DNA of 64,000 nt from Anthonomus grandis grandis (GCF_022605725.1 NC_065551.1:28830001-28894000), one strand, 5' to 3'. Positions 1-12,649 are shown, counted from the stretch's first letter. The notes: generated by a model not told the origin, from the sequence alone. Numbers and translations are program-made.

Positions 1-373
1 AAATATCAGATATTATAGATTCTATATTGGATTGTTTTTTAGTATGATTGATTCCTGATGTAGAAGCACGAGGAGCTTCATTTAAGTTATCCAGTAAAGG
101 AATTTCATTCAGTACAATAACTTCTTCACAATTATCTAATTTTTGCACATTTTCGGCTATTTAGAAGTTTTCAAAGGGTTGATTTTCTTTTATGGGAGAG
201 GCTAATATATCCATTGGTAACTTCAACGACAGGGAAATTGAGTCTATACCACTGCTTTCCCCAAAAGAATACTCCCAAGTATTATGCTTAGAGTCTTCTT
301 CCAGCTCTGAGTCTTCGGTTTCATTTGCTGTTTGGCCGATGGCCATATCAAGGATTCGTTTGGCACGTGACAT
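1..373 (-). pseudogene. 5' part of an unrecognised minus-strand coding sequence, one in-frame stop, runs off the window
   Basis: On the minus strand an ATG at 373-371 opens a 70-codon frame beginning MSRAKRILDMAIG and rich in acidic and serine residues (EDSELEEDS). A TAG follows at about 163-161, but the same frame then stays open to the window edge for about 53 more codons (LDNCEEVIVLNEIPLL, then RASTSG), so the stop looks like a nonsense change in an older, longer frame or marks a short exon read-through. The composition (basic N-terminus, then acidic and Ser/Thr-rich stretch) is typical of a nuclear protein or a transposon-encoded protein, but I recognise no domain. A TATA-like stretch lies about 55-65 bases upstream of the ATG (around 428-441). 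The product is unknown, and no function is assigned. Confidence 0.4.
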
Positions 374-1500
374 CTTAAATTAAAAAAAAACTTGATTCAT
401 CACCTATTATAATTTAACAAGGGTTTATATAAATATATATTTTTTTGGCAAACAATTTATTGCTTATTGCTTATTGTGGTTAACACGCTTTTCTATAAAA
501 GTAAATACCATAACAGTAACTTATTGCTGTAACAAAATATTATATTTTATTTAATATGTCTAATTGTAATAAAATTAATTAATAATATTATTTAATTTTG
601 TAAGTTTTTTGTTAAGTAGAAAAACTGTTTTCATTTAAGAAATACTGCCAAGTCCTATTAAAACAATAAACGATAATTACCGCTGAATAAAAAATAATTA
701 CTGCATGCAATTTGGATAACAAAGTTATTTAATTTTTGTAATATTTCCCTGCATGTATTTATGTATTAGTGTAGGTATATAATTAGTGTTGATAATATAT
801 ATTGGGTGTAGCATTTTGGCTAAATAAATGACTAATTAATTTTGACGCGGCAAAACTATTAAGACAAATTTAGAAGAATCTTAACCTTAAATTTCAGTTT
901 AATAATATTTTAAAATTTATAATAACATAATACCTTAAGTGAGAAGTTATATTATGCTTGAAAATATATATTAAACTTGTGCCTTACTCAAAATGACAAG
1001 CGAGATTAAATATCTAATAAAATGAATAGCTCCTTTAAGGTCTAAAAGGTTAATGTACTTCTGAATGGAATCTGAGCAGTGGTCGGTTATTTTATGGACT
1101 CCAAGTCCGCTTCGACATAATAAAATGTTCGAAGCTCCATTATGAAACGATCTATATTGTAGTATAAAGAATACAAAAAAAACTTAATGGAAAGGTCCAA
1201 AATGAATGACCTTACTCTGAGGGAAATACATACAATATTTGATATTTAATTTGATTATAACCGAAAAGAAAACATTTAAAAAATAATTGCCTTAAAGCCA
1301 AAATAAAATTATATAAGATATCAAAATAATACATAACGTAGTCGTTATTACAGATTTTTATTAAATATAAAAAAAAACATCAGTAGATATGTCGTTTCGT
1401 TTTCTTTGCCAATTATTATGTTTTAAAAACAGAATTAACCCTGTTGTACGATAATTCAATAATATTACGATAATATTTTACATGTTCTGTAAAATTAACC
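374..1500. other. AT-rich non-coding sequence
   Basis: No reading frame, RNA gene or repeat that I can support. The part next to 373 may hold the promoter of the minus-strand frame; there is a TATA-like run near 428-441. Confidence 0.5.
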
Positions 1501-1760
1501 TTTAGGAAGTGACCCTATAAAATATAGCGCAATTGCCGGAAAATGCAGTCGGGTTCAGTTTCCGTACTCAAAATGTTTCGAACGGTTTAATCCAAAATTT
1601 AACTCGAGAATGAAATTGCCGGAATCGAAATCGATAACATACGTAGAATTTATTTAGTGTGTTGGTCCTATTTCGGCGAATTTTAATGTCATCTACATCC
1701 TCATACACTGGCCAAATGACTAAACGATTCAAGTCTTTCTGAAACCGGATTCATCAATTT
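1500..1760. other. GC-richer island, possible conserved non-coding DNA
   Basis: About 260 bases have clearly more C and G, with several CpGs (TTGCCGG, TCGGGTT, TTCGAACGG, AATCGAAATCGAT), than the surrounding sequence. There is no open frame and no internal repeat. Such islands in an AT-rich insect genome are often old conserved elements or remains of a repeat. I cannot tell which. Confidence 0.25.
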
Positions 1761-4700
1761 GCATATAAAAAGAGCTATTTTTAAACCATTATTATTAAAG
1801 GATTATTTATATTCTTGTGCAGTAACATTTATTATTATATCTTAAAGTTTTTTCTACGATTTTTCAAAATTTAAAAAACCCGAAAATTATTTGGTGCAAT
1901 AGCCACACTTTTTCAATCTGAAACACATTTTTCGCTCGAAAAAATAAATAGTATTATTGATTTTTTAATGGAATTGATTTTAAAATTTTTGCAGGCACTG
2001 CCTAGAATTTGTAGTTTATCTTTTTAAGCGGACGCGTGTAGATATCTGCTATCCATTTCATAATTTTTTAGCATATTTTTATATACTATTCCTAATTTCT
2101 TAAAATTTTTCCATGTGGTATTCTTTATTATAATCAACATTAAGATACAAAGTGCATGACAAATAATTTACTTTAAGTATAATTTTTTAAATAGTTAATT
2201 AATTAAATAATTAGTAATTAAGTAAATAATTTCTTTAAATAGTATTAACACTAAGGTAAAAATATTTTACGCACTAGTCCGAAACTATTAAAAATATTAT
2301 TAATTATTTTAATTTTTTTTTTGATACTAGGAATAAATTAATTTGTTATTCCAGTATAAATTTTATTTTTTTTTTAATTATGAAAAATGTCCTAAAATTA
2401 CCATTGGTTAAAAGAAAAGGATAATTTTAAGCTTTTGTTACATAAATAGCCTTGTTTATTTTTTTTTCTATTTTACTTTTATTAAAAAAAAAATAATTTT
2501 GGACTAAAAGAAAAACTTCAAAGTCAAAATGTTGTCCCTTCACATTGCTTTCACATTGGAATATTACGAATTCCCAGGGATTGTGAAACGTTTAATAAAA
2601 ATCAATATCGAAATTATTTTGATGTATATTTATATAAGATTTTAAATATATTTGCTTTTTAATATTCGTTTATTGTAAATTTTTTTGAAAACGGTTAAAT
2701 ATTTAAAATATAATGAATAAGGAAAGAAAGAGGTAAGAAAATCTTAAGAATAATAAATAAAGATCATCAACTTTTCGATAATTTAAAATAGCGAAAAACA
2801 GCTCACTCTGGACATAGTATGTGTAATAAAAAATTCAACTTTCTAACTTCATTAACAGTTAAATTAAAATATAACTTCATGCAATAAATTATTAAAGGAA
2901 ATAATATACAATGCATATACTCATACACACAGCTGGAGATAAAGTTGCAATAAAAAATGTGAATGAATACTTTCTATAGTCAACATTACATTTTATATTA
3001 TTTATAATATATTAAGCTATTAGTAATAATTAAACAGCACGTTTTTTTCTAAGTAATAAACCTAAATATTTAATAGTATGTCAGGTAAATATTATTCCTA
3101 ATCCTTATGAACAATTTGCCTTCAATGTTGATATCTTCCTTCAGACAAAAAAAAGGAATCTTAAATTATTACTACTAAATAAATGAATACAAGGTTACTA
3201 TGGCTTAAAAAAATAAAAAGCAGAAATGCAGCAAAACGACAGAAACTAGATTACTCTAGTATATTACGAATTGCTCTTAAGGTAAAACTAGGAAAAATAA
3301 TTTACTGGAATAAATATATATCTAACTAAAAGGCAATGGCATTAATAGTATGTATTGGATAACTTTTTGCTTGGTCTAATAAATACATAGCTCATAAGGA
3401 CTAGAAAAAAAAAGTTCAGAAGAAACTATAATAAAATATTTTTTCTTTAGAAGTAATTTTGCTGTGAATTTTACATAAAATAGGATTCAATAAATACTAA
3501 ACATACGTTAAAAATATTGGTTAATCATTAAAAATATTAATGGTTAGTAATCCGCTAATTAAACTTAGATATGCAGCATGCACTATGATAATGCCAAGAC
3601 ACTTATCATACGATAATAATTAAAAAGCTTAAAAGTAGTAAGTCTTTCGACGCACATACTTCTTATGCTTTTATGTAAAAATAAAAATGGTATTAGCAAA
3701 ACTAAATCTTATTGAGCGTTTTATGTATGTTGATACTATCAAGAAATAAGTAGATTATGTGTAAGATATGTAATATATAAATATAAGTAAAAAAGCACAT
3801 TTACTTAGAACTAATCCCACCTGCTTGGAAAAGAGTCTTGTGTATTTTACAATATTTATCCGTTTATAAAGAAAACTATTCTCTATAGTATTTCTAATTT
3901 ATTTATGCTATACTTATAACTTGTTTATTTAAAATCATCAAAATATTTAAATCTTTTACGGTAAATATATGTGTATTTAATAAAATAATATTTAATGTAA
4001 AATAACGATTAGAGATGGTCATAATACTACAGCCCTACAGGATAAATCGGACGGACGTGCTGATCAAGTTCTGGGTGAGTAGAACTAGATAAACTGAAGC
4101 AGTCCAGCAGAAAAAAATTACACTTATTCGTTTAGGAGACCTAAGAATCACAAATGAACATTATAAGTTAATAACAATAAATAATGATTATGAACCATGC
4201 AAGAGTCACTTCACTATTTAAATATTTTAAGACAGAATACAGAATATTAGTAACTGACCTATGCTAGGAACCTTTAAGAAGACTCTTACACTATAATAAG
4301 GAAATGAAGCAAAAATCACTTATTATAATAGAGTTGCTCTATCATATATATAGTTTTTGATGCATCAAGTTATGAAATTTAAAAAAAGAATGATAAATTA
4401 GCCAGTACATAAATGTGTTGATAAAGGTCTCTTCGTTTCTGTAAGGATTCAAGTTTCAGTATCCTCAATAAGATACTATAATTACTTAAGGACCTTTGAT
4501 CGTTATTTTAAAATATCTACGGTATCCGAAAATTAAGGGTAAATAATTTAACAGTAGATTACTTTAACAAAAAAGTCTAATTTTCCTAGTCCGAAAGTCA
4601 AAGACAATTACTAAGATACAAGGTGATAAGCTTAATGTAATTTTTTTGATTTTTGGTCATTAATTTAGCATTTGTTCTTTGTTTTTAATAAAATTGAGTT

Positions 4701-5649
4701 TTTTTTAATATAGAAACTCTGAAAATTTACCTTTATTTAATTATGTCGTAAAGGGCGCTACCTCCAACCAATATTTAATTTTTTTATGCAAATATTTTTT
4801 TATAAAACTTAAATGTAAATATCTCGAAAAGGATTTATCGTTTTTGAAGTACACCTTTTTTAAGCAAATCTATTTGCACAGTGTATATTTTAAATAAAAA
4901 ATTAAATTTTGCCAAACCTAAAAAACGTATGGAGTTTTGAAAAATTTTAATGTTGCTGGTTAGGTAATTTAAAAATTATGTTATAGAGAGCGCCTATGAC
5001 ATGATTATAAGATTTGCCTTATGAAAAAAACCTCATTGTCCAAATTTTGTTAAAAACGAAGATAGATGCTATATTTATAACTAAAATTTAAAAAAATATA
5101 TATCAAGTTTATTACCTCCTAAGTTTAGGTCAGGTTATTTTGGTTGTCTTTAACTTTCGGAGTAGGAACATTTTACTTAACCTCATTTTTTTGAAAGGAA
5201 TCTGCTGTTAAATTATTTGCTATTATTTATTCAATACTTTGTATATATTTGGAATTTTCAATTAATGAATTTAAAAGTGTTAATATGCTCTTTGTAGTGA
5301 CGAGTCTAAACAAACTTTTTAATAATAAGATAATCTTCTATGAGAGACCATCAATACCACAAGCATGTATAGTTTACTATTTAATAAATTATTAATAACT
5401 CTGTCAAATGCCATAAAATAGTCAAAGTAAATACAATTTACTATATTATCTTTCCAAGGCTTCTGAGAGGGCGCATTATGGGATAATGAAGGTCTTTAAA
5501 GATCATTTCAAAGTTGGTCAATAATTATCAATAAAATAACTTGGTTATATTAGGCGGCTGTGGCATACAGAATCTTCTAGCAAAATCTAGAATCCTGTAA
5601 ATTAATTTTTTTAAATTAAGAGATATATTCATAAATCTTTGCAAATTCA
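1761..5649. other. AT-rich non-coding sequence
   Basis: Nearly four kilobases of A/T-dominated sequence with homopolymer runs and stop codons in all frames. I see no coding trace, no long repeat and no RNA gene. Confidence 0.5.
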
Positions 5650-5653
5650 TTAA

Positions 5654-5665
5654 CCTCTTCAGTCC
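5654..5665 (+). repeat. left terminal inverted repeat of the piggyBac-like element
   Basis: CCTCTTCAGTCC directly follows the TTAA target site and matches the reverse complement of 8015-8026 at 11 of 12 positions. Confidence 0.75.
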
Positions 5666-6025
5666 ACACGTCCAGCCCGCTGTACATTTTTCAAAATATA
5701 TTAGTACGGGCTCACGACGACTTAACATGGACGACTGAACGTGCATACATACGCCAAAAAATATTTGGTTAAAAATATTTGGCAACGTTGGTTTTTGTCA
5801 GTTTTGTTTTGACGGAACAGGTGTTGTGTTGTTAATCATGTCGTCGTATCAGAAACTAGGTAATATTTGCATTATTTTCGATTGTTTTGATAAAATACTG
5901 ATTAAAATCAAATAAATTGACTACTATTTAGTAAATCAACAAATATACGTACAGAAAATGTAACGTCGCTCTACAGAGTGTTCGGATTTTGATTTTGTGC
6001 AGTATTTTGAACGCCGGAACTGTAT

Positions 6026-7850
6026 TTGGTTCAAGTTTTTACTTTTTACCCAAAAATTTTAAATTCTATTGTTGTGCAACCACTGACGGATAAAGATCTT
6101 GAAGAGATTTTAAATGACAGTGACTTCTACTTGAGGAAATCACCGCCGAAAACAGTGAATCAATTGAGGCAAATGATAATGAAGACGACGAGCAGGCGGC
6201 AGATGCAGATTCGGTTTCTGATACCATTGAAGAGGTGTCTGATGACGATAATGTTTCCTTATCCAGAATAAGATAGCAGGTTCTCCAGGAGCAAACAAAA
6301 AATAAAACCGCAGAAGTAAAATGGAAAAGAAATGTTTTTGAAAGTCGAGAAGATGTCTACCTTGATCCGGAATAGCAGTTACAAGATGATCATGAGTATT
6401 GGACACCCCTTAACTATTTTTATGAATACTTTCCAGATTATTTTTGGGAAAATTTATCAGAACAAAGTAATATTCGTGTCATGCAAGCAAATGAAAAAAA
6501 AAACACTAAAGCCAACAGCCAAAGAATATCGAATATTAACTGGAATATATATTTTAATGAGCATTTTTGGACTTGGCTGCGGTCGTATTTTATGAAGGGA
6601 ATTGAAAAATCTTGCATTACTCAGCTACCTAGAGACCGTATTTTTAAATTAAGAAATTTTCTACATGTTGTTAACAATCTTAGCGTTTCAAATGAGGTAA
6701 AGCAGTCAAATCGGCTATGGAAACTTTAACCTATCATCAATGCGATTCCTAAAAAATGTATTACTTTACCAAGGAGTAAAGAATTGAGCATCGACGAGCA
6801 GATGATTCCCTTCACAGGCACTACTGCTCTCCGATAGCACGTTAAAAACAAGCCAAATCCAGTAGGACTCAAAAATTTTGTTTTAGCTACACCTTCCGGA
6901 CTGTTTTTAGATTTTATAATTTATCAAGATGCTAAAACTTGGCCAGAGAGTTCTCCCGATCAAAATTTGGGAATAGGTGGATCGGTTGTAAAGAAGCTTT
7001 CAGAAGATGTATGCCAGGGCACATAATTTACTTTGATCGTTACTTTACTTCAGTCAAGCTACTGGATCATTTACTAACAAAAGGAATTTTGGGAACAGGA
7101 ACATTTATGAACAACGGAATTCCGCGAGATTTTAGGAGCAAAATAAAAAACGATAAAGAGCTCCTCTCGAATGGTCGTGGTTCCTTTGATGAGTTTGTGC
7201 GAGAAGACAAAAAAATGGCCATTCTGAAATGGATGGACAATAGATCAGTAACAATAGCATCAACATCTTCAGGCTCTGCGCCAGTAACAGAAGTACACCG
7301 ATGGGACAAGAAAAATAATAAGTACCTTCTTGTTTCATGTCCAAACTCTGCCACTAGTTACAACCATTCTATGGGAGGAGTGGACATGTAGTACTAATAT
7401 CTTACTATCGCATTTGTATGCGAACAAAAAAATGGCCGGTAAGAGTTTTCTGGCATTTTGTGGACTTGGCAATTACAAATTCGTGGGTTGAATACCACCA
7501 AGACTGCTTCGCTTGTGGAGATAGAAAAAACTCTATCATGGATTTACTTGAATTTAAACTGTATATCGGGAAATCGCTTGCCTTTGGCGCACAAGCAAAA
7601 GGTTTTTAAGATCCAACTTCTTCATTAGATGAAGAAATAAGTCAACCTGCTAAAAAATGCAAGAAGTCGGAGATGCCACCAAAAGATATTAGGGCCACTG
7701 GTAAAGAACATCTACCAATATGCAGTGTTAATAACAAAAATTCCTATATGCGCTGCCGTAATCAAGGCTGTACAAAGAAAACAATATTTTTTTTGTGTGA
7801 AATGTCAGCTTTATTTTATGCATTTTTCCAGAGAGGCAATATTCTTTTGA
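6026..7850 (+). pseudogene. piggyBac-like transposase, broken
   Basis: Homologous segments of a DDE_Tnp_1_7 (piggyBac) transposase occur in order but in three reading frames. First comes an N-terminal part with DLEEILNDSDF (frame of 6026), then a shift near 6130 into an acidic region rich in E, D and S. Next is the core in the frame of 6481 (LPRDRIFKLRNFLHVVNN, then SIDEQMIPFTG), and another shift near 6930 leads to YFDRYFTS and YNHSMGGVDM. A further shift near 7390 precedes the C-terminal part, which ends in a cysteine-rich finger (RCRNQGC..., shifted once more in a T-run near 7795). The three catalytic aspartates expected for the family are visible at 6793, 7035 and 7383. At least six in-frame stops and four frameshifts rule out an active protein. 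The true start codon is not determinable; a mutated intron near 5860-6080 is possible. Confidence 0.85.
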
Positions 7851-8014
7851 GTTTTATAATTAGAGACTTAAGTCCAATTGTCCAAAATACTGAATATGTC
7901 ATATTTTTTTCTGTAATAACTTTTTTTTGTAAAATTTTTTTTTTGCTTTTTTTAAATCCTAATAAACCTATTTTATTGAAAGTTTCACAAAAAAAAAAGT
8001 AAAACAATTTCTTG

Positions 8015-8026
8015 GGACTAAAGAGG
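8015..8026 (-). repeat. right terminal inverted repeat of the piggyBac-like element
   Basis: GGACTAAAGAGG is the inverted partner of 5654-5665. It is followed by GTA and then the TTAA target site. Confidence 0.7.
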
Positions 8027-8033
8027 GTATTAA

Positions 8034-10560
8034 TTTTTAAAGATAATAAGCCGACCATGGTACAGGTCAGCTCAATAAAAGGAAAAAAAACTGGTAAACA
8101 ATGATTAAAAAGAGTTAAACTTCTGCAGCTTCTTTTTATGCTAGGCAAACAAATATAGGTTTGATTCTACTTGTCCCTAAAGCCAGCTAAATATCGACAA
8201 TATAATAAAAGGGTGGAAATCATGTGAGAATGTCAACCAGCATTCGTCGGAAACTTCGGTTCCTTAAATCTGCATCGAATTTTTCTAAAGAGAAAAGACG
8301 TTTTATGCTACGTTAAGATACTTTCACATTTACGGTTCGAAGGTTGGCAATCTGGAATAAATGAAATATCCAAGATTTTTACTCTCTGCATCATAAAATC
8401 CAGACTAAAGTCTCGACTATCTCGTCTAATCCAGGAAATTTTAGACCAAAGGTGCTGCACTGGCACTAATTGAGGTACAATCATTTAAAAATATAAGAAT
8501 TTCTTTAGAATGCCGATATTTAGCCAAATATGTTTACTTATAGCTTAAAATCGCTTGTTTAAGCTACCGTGGTTCAATAAACAAATATCTAAGATATAGA
8601 TCCTGTGTTTAGATTAATTTTTGGATACATTTTACTAAGCGAGTTGCATCGATAAATTGTTTGAAGCCTGCGACCTAACCAAATATACGCAGGAAATGAA
8701 ACTCGTAATAACTCCTGGGCACAATATGTTACGGGTCTCCACTTTGACAGGCACATGACAGTATTATGTATGCTTGGCCGTAAATTTCTCGAAAAAAAAG
8801 CTCTTTATTAAACGCAGCCCTCAGCGGTTGCTATTTTATCACTACCCCCAATGACACAAACCCTTTTTTTCCGCATCCCCAATAAAAAAGGCCGAAACTA
8901 ATGGTCCAAAAAGTTGTTAAATGTTCGCTCTGCTGTATTTTTCCAGTTCCTTTTTCAACAGCTTGGACTCTATTTGGTCTTTAATTTATTTCAAGGGACA
9001 GATGTAATACACTTATAGAGATTACTTTTTGTAAAAAAGGCCCTCGGTTCCTTTTTTAAAGCTATTTTATTTTTTTTATATACCACAATATTTAGACATA
9101 TTCAGTTTTTCTTATAGTATACTGCGTGATAAGCTAAAAACATGAATAGGTTATTTAAATATGAGGTGTCGATTTTTGTAAAAAAATTATTTAAGATACG
9201 TCAAAAGATGTAATGTTCAGATTTTGCATAATTTCCCTAATTAAAGTTTTTTCTTATACTGTATAATTGTAAAATACCTAATTTAATTATAAAAACAGAA
9301 AAAAATTAAATACGCGTAAAACCAAATAGGTATATTTGGTGTACTAAGATATTTTGATTGAAAAATAATTTCGCTAATAGGCAATTACTGATAGTAAAGG
9401 GATTGGAAGTATCGGTTTCTGATTAGCACTCTTATCGATTTAATCATTTTATTAGTTAAAATCTCTGCATAAATATTTACTCGTTGTAATTTTATATAAA
9501 ACTCTTTCAATGAGCAGGACTTCTGTTTCTGTTTTAATGCATGAAAAATATAAAGAGGCTTATATTCCAAAAGATCAACGAATATTTATTTTTTTATTTA
9601 AATTAGTTGTAGATATTAAGGTATTAAGTTTAAATTATTGGACCCTTCATCTTGTCTAAAAATTTATACCATGAAATATATTATACCATCTTTTATCTCA
9701 AATTAAAAAATATTTATGAAATTAAAAATCTAGAGTTTTTTATACAATATTCCTTTTGGAAATAGCATAACACCTTATCTTAATCAACAAAGAATCTTAA
9801 ACATGTGGTATAGGAGAAAACAGCATATGTTTCATTTTATATATAAAACTATAAATACAGGTCAACCTTTATAGTTAAAAAAAAATGTTACACGAATAAG
9901 AAATGGTGAAATAGAAATCGGGAAGTTGTTTCCTGGCTTACTTTTTTTCCCTTTTTCTAAATTTTTTCATTATTTGTATTTATTAATATTAAATAATTTC
10001 AAGGGGTTCTTTCACAATAGATCTTACATTTAAATGGATCTCTTGCTATCGGTTGTATAATCGCGAAAAAATCATATTTTGTCCATATGTCAATTATCAT
10101 GTGTCATTATTATTAGGTTATTGTTATTTAATTATTATCGCAAAATAAATTATTTGAATTTGAATAACATAGACACATAAAAAATAACAAATTTAATTAA
10201 AAAAGTCTAAGAGTTAAGTATAAAAATAATCTGAATAATTATTTAATATCCTATAATCTGACATAATCTTAAACATCATATAATAAGCTAAATTAGTGAC
10301 TTAAATCACAATTATTAATCTAAATATTAAAACAAATTTTTCATAAAAAAGCTCAAACTTTAGTGGCTTCGGTATTAACTGTTTTATTCTTAGAAATAAC
10401 TAATACTTTATATGTATCATTAAAATATGTATATATTTAAATAAATAAAATTTTATTTTTCAATTACTTTTATTTGAAGCTTTTTATATATATAAAAAAA
10501 ATTACGGGTGAGAAATACCATTTTTATTAAAATAAATCAGTGAAATATTTAGATAACTAA
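8034..10560. other. non-coding sequence, mixed composition
   Basis: The part at about 8220-8460 and 8640-8920 is less AT-rich than its surroundings (runs such as CAGCCCTCAGCGG and CTACCCCCAATG) but has no open frame. The rest is AT-rich. I see no repeat boundary, RNA gene or coding relic. Confidence 0.4.
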
Positions 10561-10980
10561 ATTATACCCGAACTATAATTGTCGTTCACCATATCGAAAG
10601 GTATTAAATCTTCCGGTCAATTATTGAAACAGTCGGTCTTAATATAAATACGTCACGGAAGTAATCGGTTGTAGAATGGTCACATCTATCGAATGACAAT
10701 CATTTCAGCTTGTTAATTCGCAGTGACTAATATCTCGCGAGGGGGTTCACAATTCAATTGTCGTGCCAATCATCGTCCGTGTTTATTGGTGATTGAAGGA
10801 AATGGGATTTAATTTAATAATTGAGCATGTTACAAACCGATTTTGAATTTTTAACACGATGACATTTGTGAAGTAGGCAGGTTAAATATAACGTGAAAAA
10901 TCCGGAATTAATTATTAAATGTTCTTGAGTCTAATTACCCTCACTCTAAAATTAAATGGCAGTCCCTATTTTTTGATACA
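10561..10980. other. GC-richer island, possible conserved non-coding DNA
   Basis: This segment has many CpGs (CTCGCGAGGGGG, GTCGTGCC, CGTCCGTG, CACGGAAG) and ATTA/TAAT-type homeodomain cores interspersed, without any open frame. Composition is unlike the AT-rich neighbours on both sides. It is a candidate enhancer or ancient non-coding element, on composition only. Confidence 0.3.
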
Positions 10981-11480
10981 TCATTGCAAAGGAGGGAAAA
11001 TTTACTATCTAACCCTTTTAAGAAGCTTGAAACTGTGAGACTAAAATATTTATATACTTAACTGAAATTCTTTATGTGAATACATAATAATTGCAAAAGC
11101 CATTTTAACCAAGAAATTATACACTTAAGATTAAATTAATTTTAAAGAAAATTAAACCGACTTAAAAAATTATTGACTTTTTTATACAAAATAGAATTAG
11201 AAAAAAAAATAAATATGTATCTCCACTACAACCAAACCTAACTACTCTTCATATTACTTAAGAAATGATTAATGTTTCACCGATTACAACACCATGCCAT
11301 TTAGTTCTATAGAAGTTCAATTCAATAAAAGAGCTTAACTTTTCTAAAATAATTACTTCAGAAATATTTAAAATTTGGTGGAAGTTTATTGTACAGCTGA
11401 AACGCATGTCAAAGATAGATGAAATAAGTCAGTTTTATAAGTTAATAAGGTAATTAGCCTTTGCAAAGTCTTTTAAACTT
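10981..11480. other. AT-rich non-coding sequence
   Basis: No feature that I can support. Confidence 0.4.
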
Positions 11481-11554
11481 TAAGTTGTGCATATCGGTAC
11501 GTAAGTAGTAGCTCAAAAAATTCATCCATTATCTCAAAGATGCTAGTCATACAC

Positions 11555-11607
11555 TTTTATAAAAGGTAAAAACTGCTGTAGATTTTGTGTTTTTACCTTT
11601 TATAAAA
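11555..11607. repeat. perfect 19-bp inverted repeat (hairpin)
   Basis: TTTTATAAAAGGTAAAAAC at 11555-11573 is perfectly complementary to 11589-11607, with a 15-base loop. The motif ACGTAAGTAGTA occurs just outside on both sides (about 11499 and 11607), as a direct repeat. It sits immediately before the tandem array at 11.62 kb. Confidence 0.75.
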
Positions 11608-11617
11608 ACGTAAGTAG

Positions 11618-12130
11618 TAATTCCAAGCAGTTGACTTGTCGGAGATTTCTTAATTTTAAAGCATTTTAATTAAAACTATGCCTTAACTACCTGGACTTAC
11701 TAATTAATTAATTTTCAACTGACCCTTAAGTTACAATTAATTTTACAAATCAGTTGACTTTCAAAAACAGTTGACTCTTATGTGGTTTTTTAATTTTTTT
11801 AGTATTTTAATTAAAATTATGACTGAAATTCCTGAAATAATTATTTAATTTATTAATGACGTTAAAGTGAAAATGGTTTTACAATTCGAGGCATTCCAGG
11901 TAATATCTAGGCTTGTAATATCTAATTAATTAATTTTTAATTGGTGTTTACGTTAAAATTTATTTTACAATTCCAGACAGTTGACTTCTTTAAAATTTTT
12001 TAAATTAGAGTCATTTAAATTAAAATTATGCATCAATTGCCTGAAAGAATTAATTAATTAATTTCTCATTAACGCTTAAGTTAATATTAAAATTTTAAGC
12101 AGTTGACTTCTCTCATTCGTTACATATAAG
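11618..12130 (+). repeat. degenerate tandem array, ~120-130-bp monomer
   Basis: Copies of a unit containing CAGTTGACTT, then a T/A-rich part with TTTAATTAAAATTATG, then CCTGAA/CCTGG and TAATTAATTAATTTT recur at about 11621, 11750-11780, 11973 and 12100. Copies differ by substitutions and small indels. A related array in the reverse orientation lies at 57.54-58.23 kb, so this is a dispersed tandem family and not a chance AT-rich run. Confidence 0.65.
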
Positions 12131-12139
12131 TACATGAAT

Positions 12140-12410
12140 TCATCTATTGGTATTTTTGATGTTTTGGTAAGTTTGGCTTATAATTTAATATTACTCTGTT
12201 ATGACATATTTATTTTTTATTGTTTAATTTTTGTATTTTGTAATTATAATAAATAATTGTTCTGGCTGTAAAGTTTATAAAAATTTTTTGCTTTGCTCAT
12301 AATGTTCTTTGTTATAAGTTTAGGATAGAGTTATTTTCAAATCTTACTTGTTAAAGTGTGAAAATAAAGTCTTTATTATTATTATTAATATTATTATTTG
12401 CATAAATAGT
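12140..12410 (+). repeat. possible 3' end of a non-LTR retrotransposon
   Basis: The segment ends in GTGAAAATAAAGTC followed by (TTA/ATT)n at about 12370-12400. An AATAAA signal running directly into a short ATT microsatellite is a common 3' end for insect non-LTR elements. There is no coding sequence attached, so this is inference from the tail alone. Confidence 0.3.
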
Positions 12411-12605
12411 TGAACTAGTGCATTTTCAAGGATGCTACACTCGCCAATTTATGAAAGTGCTGTAGCCAGTATAACAATTTAAACTTCTGAAACAAACGAC
12501 AGAGGTGCCCATAAGACTTTACAATATACACTATAAAGTTAATAATGCTTTCATGGTAAGTCTAAATAATGGTTACAATTGTTTTTGTGATTGTATATAA
12601 TTTAA

Positions 12606-12640
12606 TTATTGCCAATAAAATAAAATAAAATAAAATAAAC
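12606..12640 (+). repeat. (TAAAA)n microsatellite
   Basis: About five tandem AATAA/TAAAA units follow GCCAATAAAATAAAAT. It could be the tail of an old retroposed sequence, since an AATAAA lies at its start. Confidence 0.6.
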
Positions 12641-12649
12641 GTTTACCAA

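Larger units (their letters stand above)
5650..8033 (+). mobile_element. piggyBac-like DNA transposon, degenerate, with TTAA target sites
   Basis: A TTAA (5650-5653) is followed by CCTCTTCAGTCC, and at the other end GGACTAAAGAGG (8015-8026) is followed three bases later by TTAA (8030-8033). The two 12-base ends are inverted repeats of each other with one mismatch. TTAA target sites and short C-rich ends are hallmarks of the piggyBac superfamily, and the transposase relic lies between them. Just inside the left end there are further short inverted pairs (AGCCCG/CGGGCT and CAGTC..GTCC/GGACGACTG), as expected for sub-terminal binding sites. The extra GTA at the right end suggests a small insertion since transposition. 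Element length is about 2.37 kb. Confidence 0.8.

Noticed and set aside
6140..7354. Minus-strand frames and the 6332-6595 plus frame in the piggyBac region
   Set aside because: They are shadows of the transposase relic; the piggyBac motifs are in other frames.
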